Shown here: piece by piece, positions 17,082 through 26,941 of the stretch
Layout: the number at the start of each line of letters is the position of its first letter
How positions within the stretch are numbered: position 1 is the first letter of the stretch
Assembly (NCBI GenBank): GCA_026985075.1
Contig: JALSQX010000067.1
Span: 124,001 to 188,000 of the forward strand
Length of the DNA: 64,000 nt
From: Blastocatellia bacterium
GTDB lineage: Bacteria; Acidobacteriota; Blastocatellia; HR10; J050
Direction of reading: 5' to 3'
Notes under the pieces: model-generated
Database searches by the model: none
The model's input: only the letters and a program-made list of their open reading frames with translations
What the model was told of the DNA's origin: nothing
Made by a program: the position numbers and the translations under genes

Positions 17082-19364
17082 ATGCTCTGGTGCGAACGCT
17101 CGGGCAAATGGGCGGAATGGTTCTGGCCCCTGTTTTTGAATCATCTCTGGGAAGCAACTTTGTTTTCGAGCATTGCGCTTCTCGCTCTCATCCTGCTTGG
17201 TCGAGCTCCAGCACGAGTGCGATATCTGGTCTGGCTGATGGCCTCGCTGAAGTTTCTCTTGCCTTCGGCATTGATTGCGCTACTCATCCCCTGGACCGGC
17301 ATACTCCCCCTTCGGTCATTCCACTCCCTGACTGTGAATTCACGGCCCGAACACAGCATCGCCGCCAGAGTCATCCAGGTCGCGGCGCCCATCACCGAGC
17401 GGCCGATGCCCAGCGCGCCCGCTGTCGAGTTGAACCACGGGCGCTATGATGTTTACTGCTTGCTGACCATCGTTTGGCTCATCGGCATCATGGTGAGCGT
17501 GGGATTCTGGGTGAAAGGACACCGGCACCTCGTTCGAGCAGTGAACGTGAATGAGCACGTCACGACCGGGAGGGAAGCTCGCGTGTTCCAAAGCGTGAAG
17601 AGGCGGCTCTCCGTCAAAAGAGACATCGCCTTAACCCTCTCATCTCGCCTCACAGAGCCTGGAGTATGGGGCATCTGGAACCCCATCATTGTTCTCCCGG
17701 CAATGATGAGCACCCATTTCAACGATGAGGAACTGGAATCCATCATGCTTCATGAACTCATACACATCAATCGCTGGGACAATCTGATGGGGAGCGCACA
17801 TCGCGCCCTTTGTTGTCTCTTATGGTTTCATCCTCTGGTCTGGTTCCTCAATCGCAAACTGATAGAGGAGCGGGAATACGCCTGCGATGAGCGCGTGATC
17901 CAGATCATCGGCGAGCGACACACATACGTCATGAGTCTATGGAAAGTCATTCGTTTCGGATTGAGCCGGAGCGAAGCGGGTCTTCGCTGCGCTGCGGGTT
18001 CGAATTTACGGAGGAGACTGACGCGGATAGCAGAAGGCCCGTCTCGGCTTGATCTTCGGCCACGACACATTATCGTGGTGAGTGGTATGATCGGCGCGCT
18101 GATCATCGCTTCGATGGCCACGGGACTGGTTCTTCATGGAAGAGTCTTGGCTCAGATTGTCGGGACCATCCACACGCCAGTGACGAGAACGGGCGTCCGA
18201 GTCCATCCCATCGCCACCGATGAGAAACCGGACGCGGCGCAGGAATCCTCCAAGCGACATCGGCGCGTCGAAGAGATGATGCGCGAAATCGCGGGCTATC
18301 CCGATCTCCCCATCGCTTTCGAGAATCCGAAGGACGCGCCGGTGCGTATCATCGAATCGAGCGTGAAGGTCGTCACTGGTGAAGAATATGCCCAACTCGC
18401 TGAGGGCAACGTTCCTCAAAGGATTGACGCCGAATATGTGACCTTCCCACAAGTCACCCTCATCAACAATACGGATCAGCGCGTCATCGGCCTGACGCTT
18501 TCCTGGACGAATAGGCGGAAGAAGATCACCATCTCGATGCCCTTTGAGCGCCGAGGATTCACCATCGAGCCATATGGTCTGTACACGTTTCGCGCGACGT
18601 GGCCGGGACGGAACATGATGTTCCCCGGCAGCCAGGACGACATCATCGTCAGCGTGACAGCGGTGCGATTGAGCGATGGACGGATCTGGGTGAATCCAAA
18701 GAGCAAGCCAGCTCGGCCCGCGATCCCATCGAATCGGCGGTGGGTGGTCGTCAGGCGAATCCAGCCGGTTTATCCAGAAGCGGCCAGACGCGAGGGAATC
18801 GAAGGAGCGGTGAGCGTCGAGGTGACTATTGACGAGGAGGGGCATGTCACCTCCGCGCGCGCCATATCGGGTCATCCTCTGCTACGCCAGGCTGCCGTGG
18901 ATGCTGCCCGAGGATGGACATTTCGGCTCTCCAATCCTCATATTCCCGCTCGGGACGCCTACGTGCTTCAATTTGGTTTCTTCTCTTCGCCATCCCTCCA
19001 GAACGAATGGCCGAAGATCGAAGAGACCATGGTCGATGCCGATTGGACAGTGTACTGCTCGCCATCATCGGAGGGTGGTGGTATGGCGCATGTTCCCGGC
19101 CAAACCCTTCATCGGCTGGCTATCCGGCGCGTCATGCCGACGTACCCTCCTCTCGCCCGACGGAGTGGTGTGGTGGGATCCGTGTCCGTCCGAATAACCA
19201 TTGACGAAAGCGGACGAGTCACGGCGGCTCATATTCTCGCTGGCCATCCCCTCCTGCGCCAAGCTGCTCTGGACGCCGCCCGCCAATGGCGATTCAGACC
19301 CTATGAGGTCGCCGGCGCTCCCACCAAGGCCAGCGGCATCCTCGTATTCTATTTCAAGCTTTGA
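17082..19364 (+). CDS. BlaR1/M56-type sensor metalloprotease with two TonB C-terminal domains
   Basis: The best start is ATG 17082, with AGGAGGT eight bases upstream, giving 760 residues. Residues 1-130 hold several membrane helices, followed by an M56 zinc peptidase domain with HELIH at 224-228 and the downstream E-x-x-CDERV segment. A further helix near 345-362 leads into the periplasmic part. Instead of the penicillin-binding sensor of BlaR1, the periplasmic region has an undefined domain and then two TonB_C-type modules. These begin at RRIQPVYPEAARREG (near 557) and RRVMPTYPPLARRSG (near 679), and each carries the G-x-V-x-V-x-I-D-E-x-G-x-V pattern. M56-TonB fusions are known from genome surveys of this group, but their signal is unknown. 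It is co-transcribed with blaI. Confidence 0.88.
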   Translation: MLWCERSGKWAEWFWPLFLNHLWEATLFSSIALLALILLGRAPARVRYLVWLMASLKFLLPSALIALLIPWTGILPLRSFHSLTVNSRPEHSIAARVIQVAAPITERPMPSAPAVELNHGRYDVYCLLTIVWLIGIMVSVGFWVKGHRHLVRAVNVNEHVTTGREARVFQSVKRRLSVKRDIALTLSSRLTEPGVWGIWNPIIVLPAMMSTHFNDEELESIMLHELIHINRWDNLMGSAHRALCCLLWFHPLVWFLNRKLIEEREYACDERVIQIIGERHTYVMSLWKVIRFGLSRSEAGLRCAAGSNLRRRLTRIAEGPSRLDLRPRHIIVVSGMIGALIIASMATGLVLHGRVLAQIVGTIHTPVTRTGVRVHPIATDEKPDAAQESSKRHRRVEEMMREIAGYPDLPIAFENPKDAPVRIIESSVKVVTGEEYAQLAEGNVPQRIDAEYVTFPQVTLINNTDQRVIGLTLSWTNRRKKITISMPFERRGFTIEPYGLYTFRATWPGRNMMFPGSQDDIIVSVTAVRLSDGRIWVNPKSKPARPAIPSNRRWVVVRRIQPVYPEAARREGIEGAVSVEVTIDEEGHVTSARAISGHPLLRQAAVDAARGWTFRLSNPHIPARDAYVLQFGFFSSPSLQNEWPKIEETMVDADWTVYCSPSSEGGGMAHVPGQTLHRLAIRRVMPTYPPLARRSGVVGSVSVRITIDESGRVTAAHILAGHPLLRQAALDAARQWRFRPYEVAGAPTKASGILVFYFKL

Positions 19365-19548
19365 TCCCGGCCGATAGGCGGCGATGTCACTGGCCAAAAG
19401 TTGAAATGGGAACGTCTGTCTCAGAACAGGCCCCCCCTTGTGGTCGCATTGGCATCTCCTCACCTCATATGCTAATGTTTGGTCGTATGGTTCGATCTCG
19501 AATTCGCGAACCTGTTTGACAGCGTCGAGAAGCTCGGGCTCTCCAGCG

Positions 19549-22185
19549 ATGATGAAGCTGAATACTCTGAACAAATGGAGATCACCAGGGCTCATATGCC
19601 TGAGCCTCGCGCTGGCGGGTTTGACTATGATGTTATCGACAGGTTGCACCTTCTCTGACCATCCGGAGATCCCACCAGGCGTCTCGCGGGAGTTAGCCGA
19701 ACAGCGCGCCCAAATGCTCTCACAGATTCGATACGAGTTGACCCTGACCATCCCTGATGCTGTCGATCAACCGATTCGAGGTGCACTCATCATTCATCTC
19801 CATCTCCGCGATGCGTCTCGCCCTCTCGTTCTCGATTTCAAGACCTCATCGAGAAATCTCCTCGCGCTCCGCGTACAAGGGCGAAGCGTCGAGTATACCT
19901 ACGCCAATGGACATGTGGTGATCCCATCAGAGGCGCTGCAACCTGGAGAGAACGTGATCACGACGACGTTCATCGCCAGCGACGTGGCCCTCAACAGGAA
20001 TCCCGATTATCTTTATTCGTTGTTCGTACCCGATCGCGCCTCCACAGCATTTCCCTGCTTCGATCAACCGAACTTGAAAGCCCGATTTCGCCTCACCCTC
20101 GATGTTCCCGCCGAGTGGCGCGCTGTCAGCAATGGAGAGACGATCTCGTGCCGCATCCACGGTCCCCGTACCACCTATCAATTCGCCGAGACCTCACCCA
20201 TCAGCACATATCTGTTCGCCTTCGCCGCTGGCCGCTTCGACGTCGAGACGGCCGAGCGCCACGGTCGATTGATGCACATGTATCATCGCGAGACCGATGC
20301 GAACACATTGCGCCGCAATGCCGAGACCATCTTCGACCTGCACGGGCGAGCATTGGATTGGCTGGAAGAATACACGGGCATTCCATATCCATTCGGCAAA
20401 TTCGACGTCGTCCTCATCCCCTCATTCCAGTTCGGGGGCATGGAGCATCCAGGAACCATCTTCTATCGAGCCGATCGGCTTCTCCTGGATGCCTCGGCGA
20501 CGCAAACCGAAAAGCTCGGGCGCGCCAGCCTCATCGCTCATGAGACGTCACACATGTGGTTCGGCGACCTGGTGACCATGGAGTGGTTCGACGATGTCTG
20601 GATGAAGGAGGTGTTCGCTAACTTCATGGCCGCCAAAATCGTCCATCCGGCATTCCCCGACATCAACCATGACCTCCGCTTCTTCCTCACCCACTATCCG
20701 GCGGCCTATTCGGTTGATCGAACGCAAGGGGCGAATCCGATTCGCCAACCGCTGGAGAACCTCAGTGAAGCGAAGTCGCTCTATGGCGCGATCATCTATA
20801 ACAAAGCCCCAATCGTCATGCGACAGTTGGAACGCCTTATTGGCGAAGCTCCCTTCCGCGACGGGCTGCGGGAATACCTGAATACCTTCCGATTCGGCAA
20901 TGCGAGCTGGCCCGAGCTCATCGACATCCTCGACCGGAGGACAGAGGAAGACCTGAAATCGTGGAGTCGCGTCTGGGTTGAAGAACCCGGTCGGCCAACG
21001 ATCACGACCGAACTTCGACTGAATGACGATGGGGCTATCGCGTCTCTCGTCCTTCGACAAACTGATTCCAGGGGACGCGGTCTCATCTGGAACCAATGGC
21101 TCAATGTGCTCCTGGTTTATCCTCGAGGGGCTCGTTATTTCCCCATCCAGCTGAACAGTGAGAGAGTGCGCGTCGCAGGGGCGGTTGGCCTCCCGGCGCC
21201 TGAGTTCATCATCCCTAATGGCCGAAGTCTCGGCTATGGCCTCATTGAACTCGATCCCGTCAGCCGCCGGTTCCTTCTCGCACATCTGCCCGAGGAGCGG
21301 GACGCCCTGAGGCGGGCCATCGCCTGGGTGACGCTATGGGAAGAGATGTTAGAGGGCCAAGTGACCCCACGCACCATGATTGAGCTCGCCCTCCGCCTGC
21401 TTCCTGGAGAATCGGTCGAGCTCAACGTTCAACGCCTGCTGAACGATGTGGTGACGGCGTACTGGCGATTCATTCCCACCACCGTGAGAAGCGAGTTGGC
21501 GCCGCGACTCGAAACCCTCTTCTGGCGATTGATGGAACGGGCTTCGACGACGTCACTGAAGTCAACGTACTTTCGGGCCTATCGCTCCATTGTGTTGACA
21601 GAAGAGGGTGTGCAGAGACTGGAACGCGTGTGGCGGAAGGCCCTGACCATTCCTGGATTGCCGCTATCGGAGCGCGATTTGATGACCATTGCCCTGGAAC
21701 TGGCCGTGCGCGAAGTCCCGCACTGGTCAGAGATTCTCGACGTGCAGTTGGAGCGGATCGAGAACCCCGAGCGCAAAACGCAATTTGCCTTCGTCAGGCC
21801 CGCCGTTTCGGCGGATACGGCGACCCGCGATGCTTTCTTCGAGAGTTTGAAGAGCGCGGAGAATCGAAGACACGAGCCATGGGTACTGGAAGCCGTGCGA
21901 TACCTCCATCATCCTTTACGAGCTCGCCAGTCGATCACATACATTCGTCCGAGCCTCGACCTGCTGGAGGAGATTCAACGGACCGGCGATATTTTCTTTC
22001 CCAAGCGGTGGCTCGATGCCACGCTCAATGGTCACTCTTCACAGCAGGCGGCCGACATCGTGTACCAATTCCTCGACGAACATCCCGATTATCCATGGCG
22101 ACTCAAAGCAAAGATCCTGCAATCGGCGGACGGACTATTTCGAGCGACGACTCTATTGAAGCGGAGCGTGGTGGGCGATGAATGA
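19549..22185 (+). CDS. M1-family aminopeptidase, lipoprotein
   Basis: The ATG pair at 19549/19552 gives about 878 residues with a lipoprotein signal (LMMLSTGC near residues 27-34), so the enzyme is tethered to a membrane outside the cytoplasm. The M1 exopeptidase motif appears as GGMEHPGT and the zinc motif as HETSH at 331-335, with the Glu ligand 18 residues later in MKEVFANFMAA. The remaining C-terminal half is the helical ERAP1-like domain. M1 enzymes remove N-terminal residues from peptides. The stop overlaps the start of pgeF by eight bases, so the two are translationally coupled. Confidence 0.9.
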   Translation: MMKLNTLNKWRSPGLICLSLALAGLTMMLSTGCTFSDHPEIPPGVSRELAEQRAQMLSQIRYELTLTIPDAVDQPIRGALIIHLHLRDASRPLVLDFKTSSRNLLALRVQGRSVEYTYANGHVVIPSEALQPGENVITTTFIASDVALNRNPDYLYSLFVPDRASTAFPCFDQPNLKARFRLTLDVPAEWRAVSNGETISCRIHGPRTTYQFAETSPISTYLFAFAAGRFDVETAERHGRLMHMYHRETDANTLRRNAETIFDLHGRALDWLEEYTGIPYPFGKFDVVLIPSFQFGGMEHPGTIFYRADRLLLDASATQTEKLGRASLIAHETSHMWFGDLVTMEWFDDVWMKEVFANFMAAKIVHPAFPDINHDLRFFLTHYPAAYSVDRTQGANPIRQPLENLSEAKSLYGAIIYNKAPIVMRQLERLIGEAPFRDGLREYLNTFRFGNASWPELIDILDRRTEEDLKSWSRVWVEEPGRPTITTELRLNDDGAIASLVLRQTDSRGRGLIWNQWLNVLLVYPRGARYFPIQLNSERVRVAGAVGLPAPEFIIPNGRSLGYGLIELDPVSRRFLLAHLPEERDALRRAIAWVTLWEEMLEGQVTPRTMIELALRLLPGESVELNVQRLLNDVVTAYWRFIPTTVRSELAPRLETLFWRLMERASTTSLKSTYFRAYRSIVLTEEGVQRLERVWRKALTIPGLPLSERDLMTIALELAVREVPHWSEILDVQLERIENPERKTQFAFVRPAVSADTATRDAFFESLKSAENRRHEPWVLEAVRYLHHPLRARQSITYIRPSLDLLEEIQRTGDIFFPKRWLDATLNGHSSQQAADIVYQFLDEHPDYPWRLKAKILQSADGLFRATTLLKRSVVGDE

Positions 22186-22987
22186 TTTTCAATTCCGACG
22201 GCGCGGACGTCTCATATATCTGGTGTGCTCTCCATTGGAACGAGCGGGCTTCATTCACGCTTTCAGTACGCGACTCGGTGGCATCAGTTCACTGTCCGAT
22301 GATGCGCTCAACCTGGGTTTCGTCCCGGGCGATGCTCCGGCCAACGTCATCGAGAATCGTCGACGCTTCCTGGCGGCTCTCGGAGCGACGGGATGGAAAC
22401 TGATCACCGCCCGACAGGTTCACTCCTCCACCGTACTCGTTGTTGGCCGCGCCGAGCCATCTGCTGGCCATACACAGCTCGCTTCGGATGCCCTCATCAC
22501 CAGCGAGGCGGGATGGCTTCTGGCCGTGCAGACGGCCGATTGTGTGCCCATTCTCGTCGCTGATGCAGCTCGCCGGGTCGTCGCCGCGGTTCATGCGGGC
22601 TGGCGCGGGACGCTGGCCGGCATCGCCGAAAAGACAGTCACCCGGATGAGGGAGGAGTTTGGGACCCGGCCGGAAGATTGTCTGGCCGCTCTCGGCCCCG
22701 CCGCTCAAGCCTGTTGTTATGAAGTTGGTCGCAAGGTCGTGGAGTCATTCCGATCCCGGTTCGATGACGCCGAGAGGTTCATCTCCTCCCGCCAGCCGAG
22801 CGGTCGATGGTACCTGAATCTGGAACTGAGCAATGTCCGTCAACTCATTGGCGCTGGTCTCCGGTCCGAGAACATCTTCCCATCGGGACTTTGCACCATC
22901 TGCCGTCACGACCTGTTTTTCTCTCACCGACGCGAGGGCCACCAAGGCGTTGGACGAATGATGTCGGTCATCGGCATAAGTCGTTGA
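22178..22987 (+). CDS. pgeF: PgeF/YfiH-family laccase-domain protein
   Basis: The 269-residue protein shows the family signatures FSTRLGGISS near the start, RQVHSS, QTADCVPIL, HAGWRGT and CTICRHDLFFSHRR at the end. The His and Cys residues form the zinc or copper site. Family members were first called polyphenol oxidases. YfiH (PgeF) is known to repair mis-incorporated serine in peptidoglycan precursors in E. coli, and homologues cleave purine nucleosides. The ATG sits inside the stop of the M1 peptidase gene (ATGAATGA), which indicates translational coupling. Confidence 0.93.
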   Translation: MNDFQFRRRGRLIYLVCSPLERAGFIHAFSTRLGGISSLSDDALNLGFVPGDAPANVIENRRRFLAALGATGWKLITARQVHSSTVLVVGRAEPSAGHTQLASDALITSEAGWLLAVQTADCVPILVADAARRVVAAVHAGWRGTLAGIAEKTVTRMREEFGTRPEDCLAALGPAAQACCYEVGRKVVESFRSRFDDAERFISSRQPSGRWYLNLELSNVRQLIGAGLRSENIFPSGLCTICRHDLFFSHRREGHQGVGRMMSVIGISR

Positions 22988-23520
22988 TTGTCATCCAAGG
23001 ACCAAATGCGATCAGTTATCAGCCGAAGCGCTCTGAGACTCCTCGTTGGCGAACGTCACCTATCACCGACCCCCAATGTCCAGCCTCACATCATGGGGTG
23101 GACGACCGGTTGTGTGACCATCTGCGGTACATGGCGGGTGAATACGCCATCGGTCTCCAACTATAGGGAGGGTCGCGACGCCAATGGCCCTCACCCATCC
23201 ACGAGAGCAATCATTGTCAATTTGCCTTGACGCGGCTTATTGATGACGATAGGCTTTGACCGGACTATGAGTCGGGTTTCGAAAGAGGAGGGCGTCTTCG
23301 TTCCTCGTTCGAGCCCCGAGGCAGGCTCGACCTCCCCTTGGCCAGAGAGACGGGCAGCCTCTGCTTGCTCTCCGGCTCTCCGCGTTAAGGATCGGATCTC
23401 ACCGGTCGCGGTGGAGGAAGAGCCAACACGCCTCGCCACATGATGGGCGGGTTCGCCTGTCCATGCTGAGTTTCCGGGAGCGCTGGCTCCCATCATCATT
23501 TCAACGACGAGGAGGAAAAG
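22988..23520. other. Intergenic region (533 bp) without recognised gene
   Basis: Frames here are under 70 codons without ribosome sites. TTGACG near 23227 and nearby AT-rich bases could be a promoter for the di-haem gene, but the -10 element is poor. I see no RNA gene or repeat. Confidence 0.45.
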
Positions 23521-25143
23521 ATGAACGGGAACACATCACGCTCCACAAATGACCAATGGAGTCAGAGGATGAGAACACCGTCGGATATCGTTCGATATGG
23601 GCACCTCAGAAATCTCATGACACGCGTCGGGATCGCTATGGTACTTTTGCTGGGGAGTGGACTCGGCGTGTGGGCTTTGGTCACAGATTTGGATCTCATC
23701 GGCGAGGTTCATCAACCAGCATTCGAACATATCACTCAGGCAGAGCTGAATGATCTGGTGGCGCAAGGTAGGATGTCTGAGGCGTTCCAGACGGCATTTG
23801 ATGTGGGCGATCGATTGTTCGAAACCTCGTTCAATGCCCTGGACGGCGGAGGCGCCAATGTTGGCGATGGGCAACGGTTCACGCGCGTCCCTCGAGCCGA
23901 TCTGGATGGTCCCGGGCAATGGGCCACTCATCGCCCACCACGGGTGACCGGGCCGAATGCCCAATCCTGCAATGCCTGTCACAATCAGCCTGCCTTTGAC
24001 GATGGAGCGGGAACGATTGCCTCGAACAACGTTCGAGATCCATTTCACACGGGCAATGTGCGCTCTTTCATCACCCGCCAAGCCCCGCACCTATTTGGCA
24101 TCGGCGCCAAACAACGACTCGCCGAGGAAATGACCGAGGAATTGCAGGCGATCCGTGATCAAGCGATCACCGAGGCGATGACCGGCGGGATCAGCGTGAC
24201 CAAACGGCTGGTCGCCAAAGGAGTGGAATTCGGATTCATCACGGCCCGTCCCGATGGTTCGGTTGATACCTCCGCTGTAGAAGGAGTGGATGCCGATTTG
24301 GTGATTCGCCCCATCGAGTGGAAGGGCATCACGGCCAGCGTTCGCGCGTTCGTTCGCGGCGCCGCCCACAACGAACTGGGGATGCAAGGTGTCGAAATGG
24401 CCGGGCCAGATGTCGATGGCGACGGCGACGGCGTGGTCAACGAGCTGACGATTGGCGATATCACGGCGCTGGCCGTATACCAAGCTGCCCAACCACGGCC
24501 GACGACGAAGCTGGAACTGGCTCAATTGGGGCTCATCCCTCCTATTCCACCGGAGGACATCGCCGCGGTCAATCGCGGAGCCGAGGTATTTGATGCCATC
24601 GGTTGCAGCGCGTGCCACGTCCCCCGCCTGGTGATCGAGAATCCGATTTTCAGCGAACCCAGTCAGAATCCCAACTATCGCGACGCCGTCTTCCCGAGTG
24701 GACAAGATCCCCTCTCGGCTGGCGTTGATCCCGCGCTCGCCATCACCTTCGACCTCACTCGCGATCAGCCCGATAATCGCATCGAGCGTGAAGATGGGAC
24801 AATCGTGCGGTTGGGATCGTTCGAGACCGATGAGCGTGGACGGGCCATCGTTCGTCTCTTCAGCGACCTCAAGCGCCACGATATGGGTCCAGGGCTGGCC
24901 GAACCCATCGACGAAGTCGGCACCGGAGCGTCCGTCTTCATGACCACTCCTCTCTGGGGCGTGGGAAGCACGGCACCTTATCTCCACGACGGAAGAGCGA
25001 CGACGCTCACTGAAGCGATCCTCGAACATGGTGGCGAAGCAGCGCGCGCCCGCGGCCATTTCATGACGCTCTCCACAGAGGATAAAAAGGCCCTCGTCGC
25101 CTTTTTGAGCAATCTCGTCCTGTTCAAGCTCCCCGAAGAATAA
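23521..25143 (+). CDS. Di-haem cytochrome c oxidoreductase (putative peroxidase family)
   Basis: The 540-residue protein has a hydrophobic N-terminal segment (about 42-58) serving as signal or anchor and two haem c motifs, CNACH at 150-154 and CSACH at 362-366. The spacing and the intervening sequence match the 'di-haem oxidoreductase, putative peroxidase' family, often found with secreted imelysin-like or iron-handling genes. Haem attachment requires export to the periplasm. GAGGAGG precedes the ATG at a good distance. The gene is isolated, and a hairpin 57 bases after its stop may end the transcript. Its electron partners are unknown. Confidence 0.88.
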   Translation: MNGNTSRSTNDQWSQRMRTPSDIVRYGHLRNLMTRVGIAMVLLLGSGLGVWALVTDLDLIGEVHQPAFEHITQAELNDLVAQGRMSEAFQTAFDVGDRLFETSFNALDGGGANVGDGQRFTRVPRADLDGPGQWATHRPPRVTGPNAQSCNACHNQPAFDDGAGTIASNNVRDPFHTGNVRSFITRQAPHLFGIGAKQRLAEEMTEELQAIRDQAITEAMTGGISVTKRLVAKGVEFGFITARPDGSVDTSAVEGVDADLVIRPIEWKGITASVRAFVRGAAHNELGMQGVEMAGPDVDGDGDGVVNELTIGDITALAVYQAAQPRPTTKLELAQLGLIPPIPPEDIAAVNRGAEVFDAIGCSACHVPRLVIENPIFSEPSQNPNYRDAVFPSGQDPLSAGVDPALAITFDLTRDQPDNRIEREDGTIVRLGSFETDERGRAIVRLFSDLKRHDMGPGLAEPIDEVGTGASVFMTTPLWGVGSTAPYLHDGRATTLTEAILEHGGEAARARGHFMTLSTEDKKALVAFLSNLVLFKLPEE

Positions 25144-25199
25144 TCGCCCCTGAGAGGACACGAACCGCCGTCGAACTCGACCACGGACTGGTACCCTGC

Positions 25200-25245
25200 A
25201 CGCACGGACGAAGGCCACGTCTCTCTCCCGCCTTCGCCCGTGCGT
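25200..25245 (+). terminator. Hairpin downstream of the di-haem gene
   Basis: ACGCACGGACGAAGG (25200-25214) pairs with CCTTCGCCCGTGCGT (25231-25245) with a single mismatch, forming a 15-bp stem. No run of T follows, so it could act with Rho or protect the 3' end rather than terminate by itself. Confidence 0.4.
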
Positions 25246-25672
25246 CCTCCAGCGAGCGCTCTCCAGCGCCTCGGTGAGGGGATGTCAAATACTTCGATCA
25301 TCGAGCCGATGTTGCAGCGAACGACCGCCTTCCACGAAGATGCGTGGTGCAAGATGACATGTCGTGCTCCATCGTCTCTTGCAGGCCTGAGTCCATGGGC
25401 GATTCGCTCAACACCGGAATCGGCCGACCAATGAAGCCATCACAACATCGGCATCGGAGGGGCGCATTCTCGCCAACTGGTCCATCCCGCCTCCCGCCCT
25501 CCTCGTGATAAGAGGGCGCGTCTCCTGAAGCGATATGCCCGTTTCCTTCGGGCTTGCTCTTTCGGGGTTCCACAACCGGCTGGTCCATCATGGCCAGTGG
25601 TTCATCTTGACGAGGCTCACCTGGATTCCTAAAATCTCACCCTGCCTCCAGCCGAATCGAGGAGAGATCCTG
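25246..25672. other. Intergenic region (about 430 bp) upstream of the class V aminotransferase
   Basis: No convincing gene. A short hairpin (GCCCG ... CGGGC, 25547-25563) followed by TTGCTCTTT, and a twice-repeated CTGGTCCATC (around 25479 and 25580), are the only structured elements seen. Their role is unknown. Confidence 0.35.
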
Positions 25673-26833
25673 ATGACGACACCAGCACTGCCCGCTCGAA
25701 TTTTATTGGGACCAGGCCCGAGTCCCGTGGATGCCCGCGTACTGCGCGCGATGTCGCGCCCCGTCATCGGCCATCTCGATCCTCTGTTTCTGGATATCAT
25801 GGATGAGGTTCAGGAGCTTCTCCGCTATGTATTTCAGACATCGAATCGCCTGACGATTCCCATTTCCGGTACAGGAAGTGCGGGCATGGAAGCGGCCCTG
25901 GTCAATTTACTGGAACCCGGCGATACGGCCGTGATCGGTATCCACGGCGTCTTCGGCGAGCGCATGGCGGACATGGCCGAGCGCCTGGGCGCGCGCGTCG
26001 TCTCCGTGCGAGCCGAGTGGGGCCGCCCTCTCGATCTGGAGGCGATCGAAGACGCCCTGCGGCGCGAACGGCCTCGCCTTCTCGCCCTCGTGCACGCCGA
26101 AACGTCTACCGGCGTCCATCAAGACCTGAAAAACCTCGGTCGTCTCGCCCACCGCTATGACGCCCTGTTGGTCGTCGACGCCGTGACGTCGCTTGGAGGG
26201 ATGCCTGTTCGGGTCGACGAGTACGGCATCGACGTTTGCTATTCGGGCACACAGAAATGCTTGAGTTGTCCTCCTGGTCTGGCACCCATCACCTTCTCGG
26301 AACGCGCTGTTGAACGTCTCGGCACTCGTCGCCGCAAGATTCAGAGTTGGTATCTAGACATGAGCCTGATCGAAAAGTATTGGGGAGCGGAGCGAAGCTA
26401 TCACCATACGGCGCCGATCTCCATGATCTATGCCCTCAGGGAAGCGTTGCGATTGGTGCGAGAGGAAGGCCTGGAAGCGCGCTGGCGACGCCACGAGCTC
26501 AATCATCGCGCCTTTGTCGCCGGCATCGAGGCCATGGGTCTTGAGATGTTCGTAGCCCGTGAGCATCGCCTGTGGAGTCTCAATACGGTGTGCATTCCCG
26601 AGGGGGTCGATGATCAACGCCTCCGAAAACGATTACTCACCCATTACAACATTGAGATCGGCGGTGGGCTCGGTCCGCTCAAAGGTCGCATCTGGCGCGT
26701 GGGACTCATGGGGGCGGGGAGCACGCGAGAGAACGTGATGCTCATCCTGGAAGCTCTCCGGGAATCGTTGCATGCGGAAGGAATCCATTGCCCATCGGGG
26801 CGAGAGGCGGCCGAGCGCGTGTATCAGGCTTGA
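25673..26833 (+). CDS. Class V aminotransferase (alanine/serine-glyoxylate aminotransferase type)
   Basis: The ATG at 25673 has GAGGAG upstream and begins a 386-residue protein with the family opening [27 protein letters not shown]. The pyridoxal phosphate lysine is Lys195 in [15 protein letters not shown]. The region [13 protein letters not shown] binds the cofactor phosphate. These features place it with alanine- or serine-glyoxylate aminotransferases, which remove glyoxylate and make glycine. The tdh-kbl pair elsewhere in the window also makes glycine. A longer frame beginning at 25535 lacks a ribosome site and family similarity in its extra residues. Confidence 0.93.
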   Translation: MTTPALPARILLGPGPSPVDARVLRAMSRPVIGHLDPLFLDIMDEVQELLRYVFQTSNRLTIPISGTGSAGMEAALVNLLEPGDTAVIGIHGVFGERMADMAERLGARVVSVRAEWGRPLDLEAIEDALRRERPRLLALVHAETSTGVHQDLKNLGRLAHRYDALLVVDAVTSLGGMPVRVDEYGIDVCYSGTQKCLSCPPGLAPITFSERAVERLGTRRRKIQSWYLDMSLIEKYWGAERSYHHTAPISMIYALREALRLVREEGLEARWRRHELNHRAFVAGIEAMGLEMFVAREHRLWSLNTVCIPEGVDDQRLRKRLLTHYNIEIGGGLGPLKGRIWRVGLMGAGSTRENVMLILEALRESLHAEGIHCPSGREAAERVYQA

Positions 26834-26941
26834 CGTCATCAATGTCAGTGCGCGCGGGAACAGTCACATGGAGAATGCTCGTTGACCGGACTCGCCCGTC
26901 ATCCTCCGGATGCCATGAGACGGTTCCGGGTCGCCCTTCAC

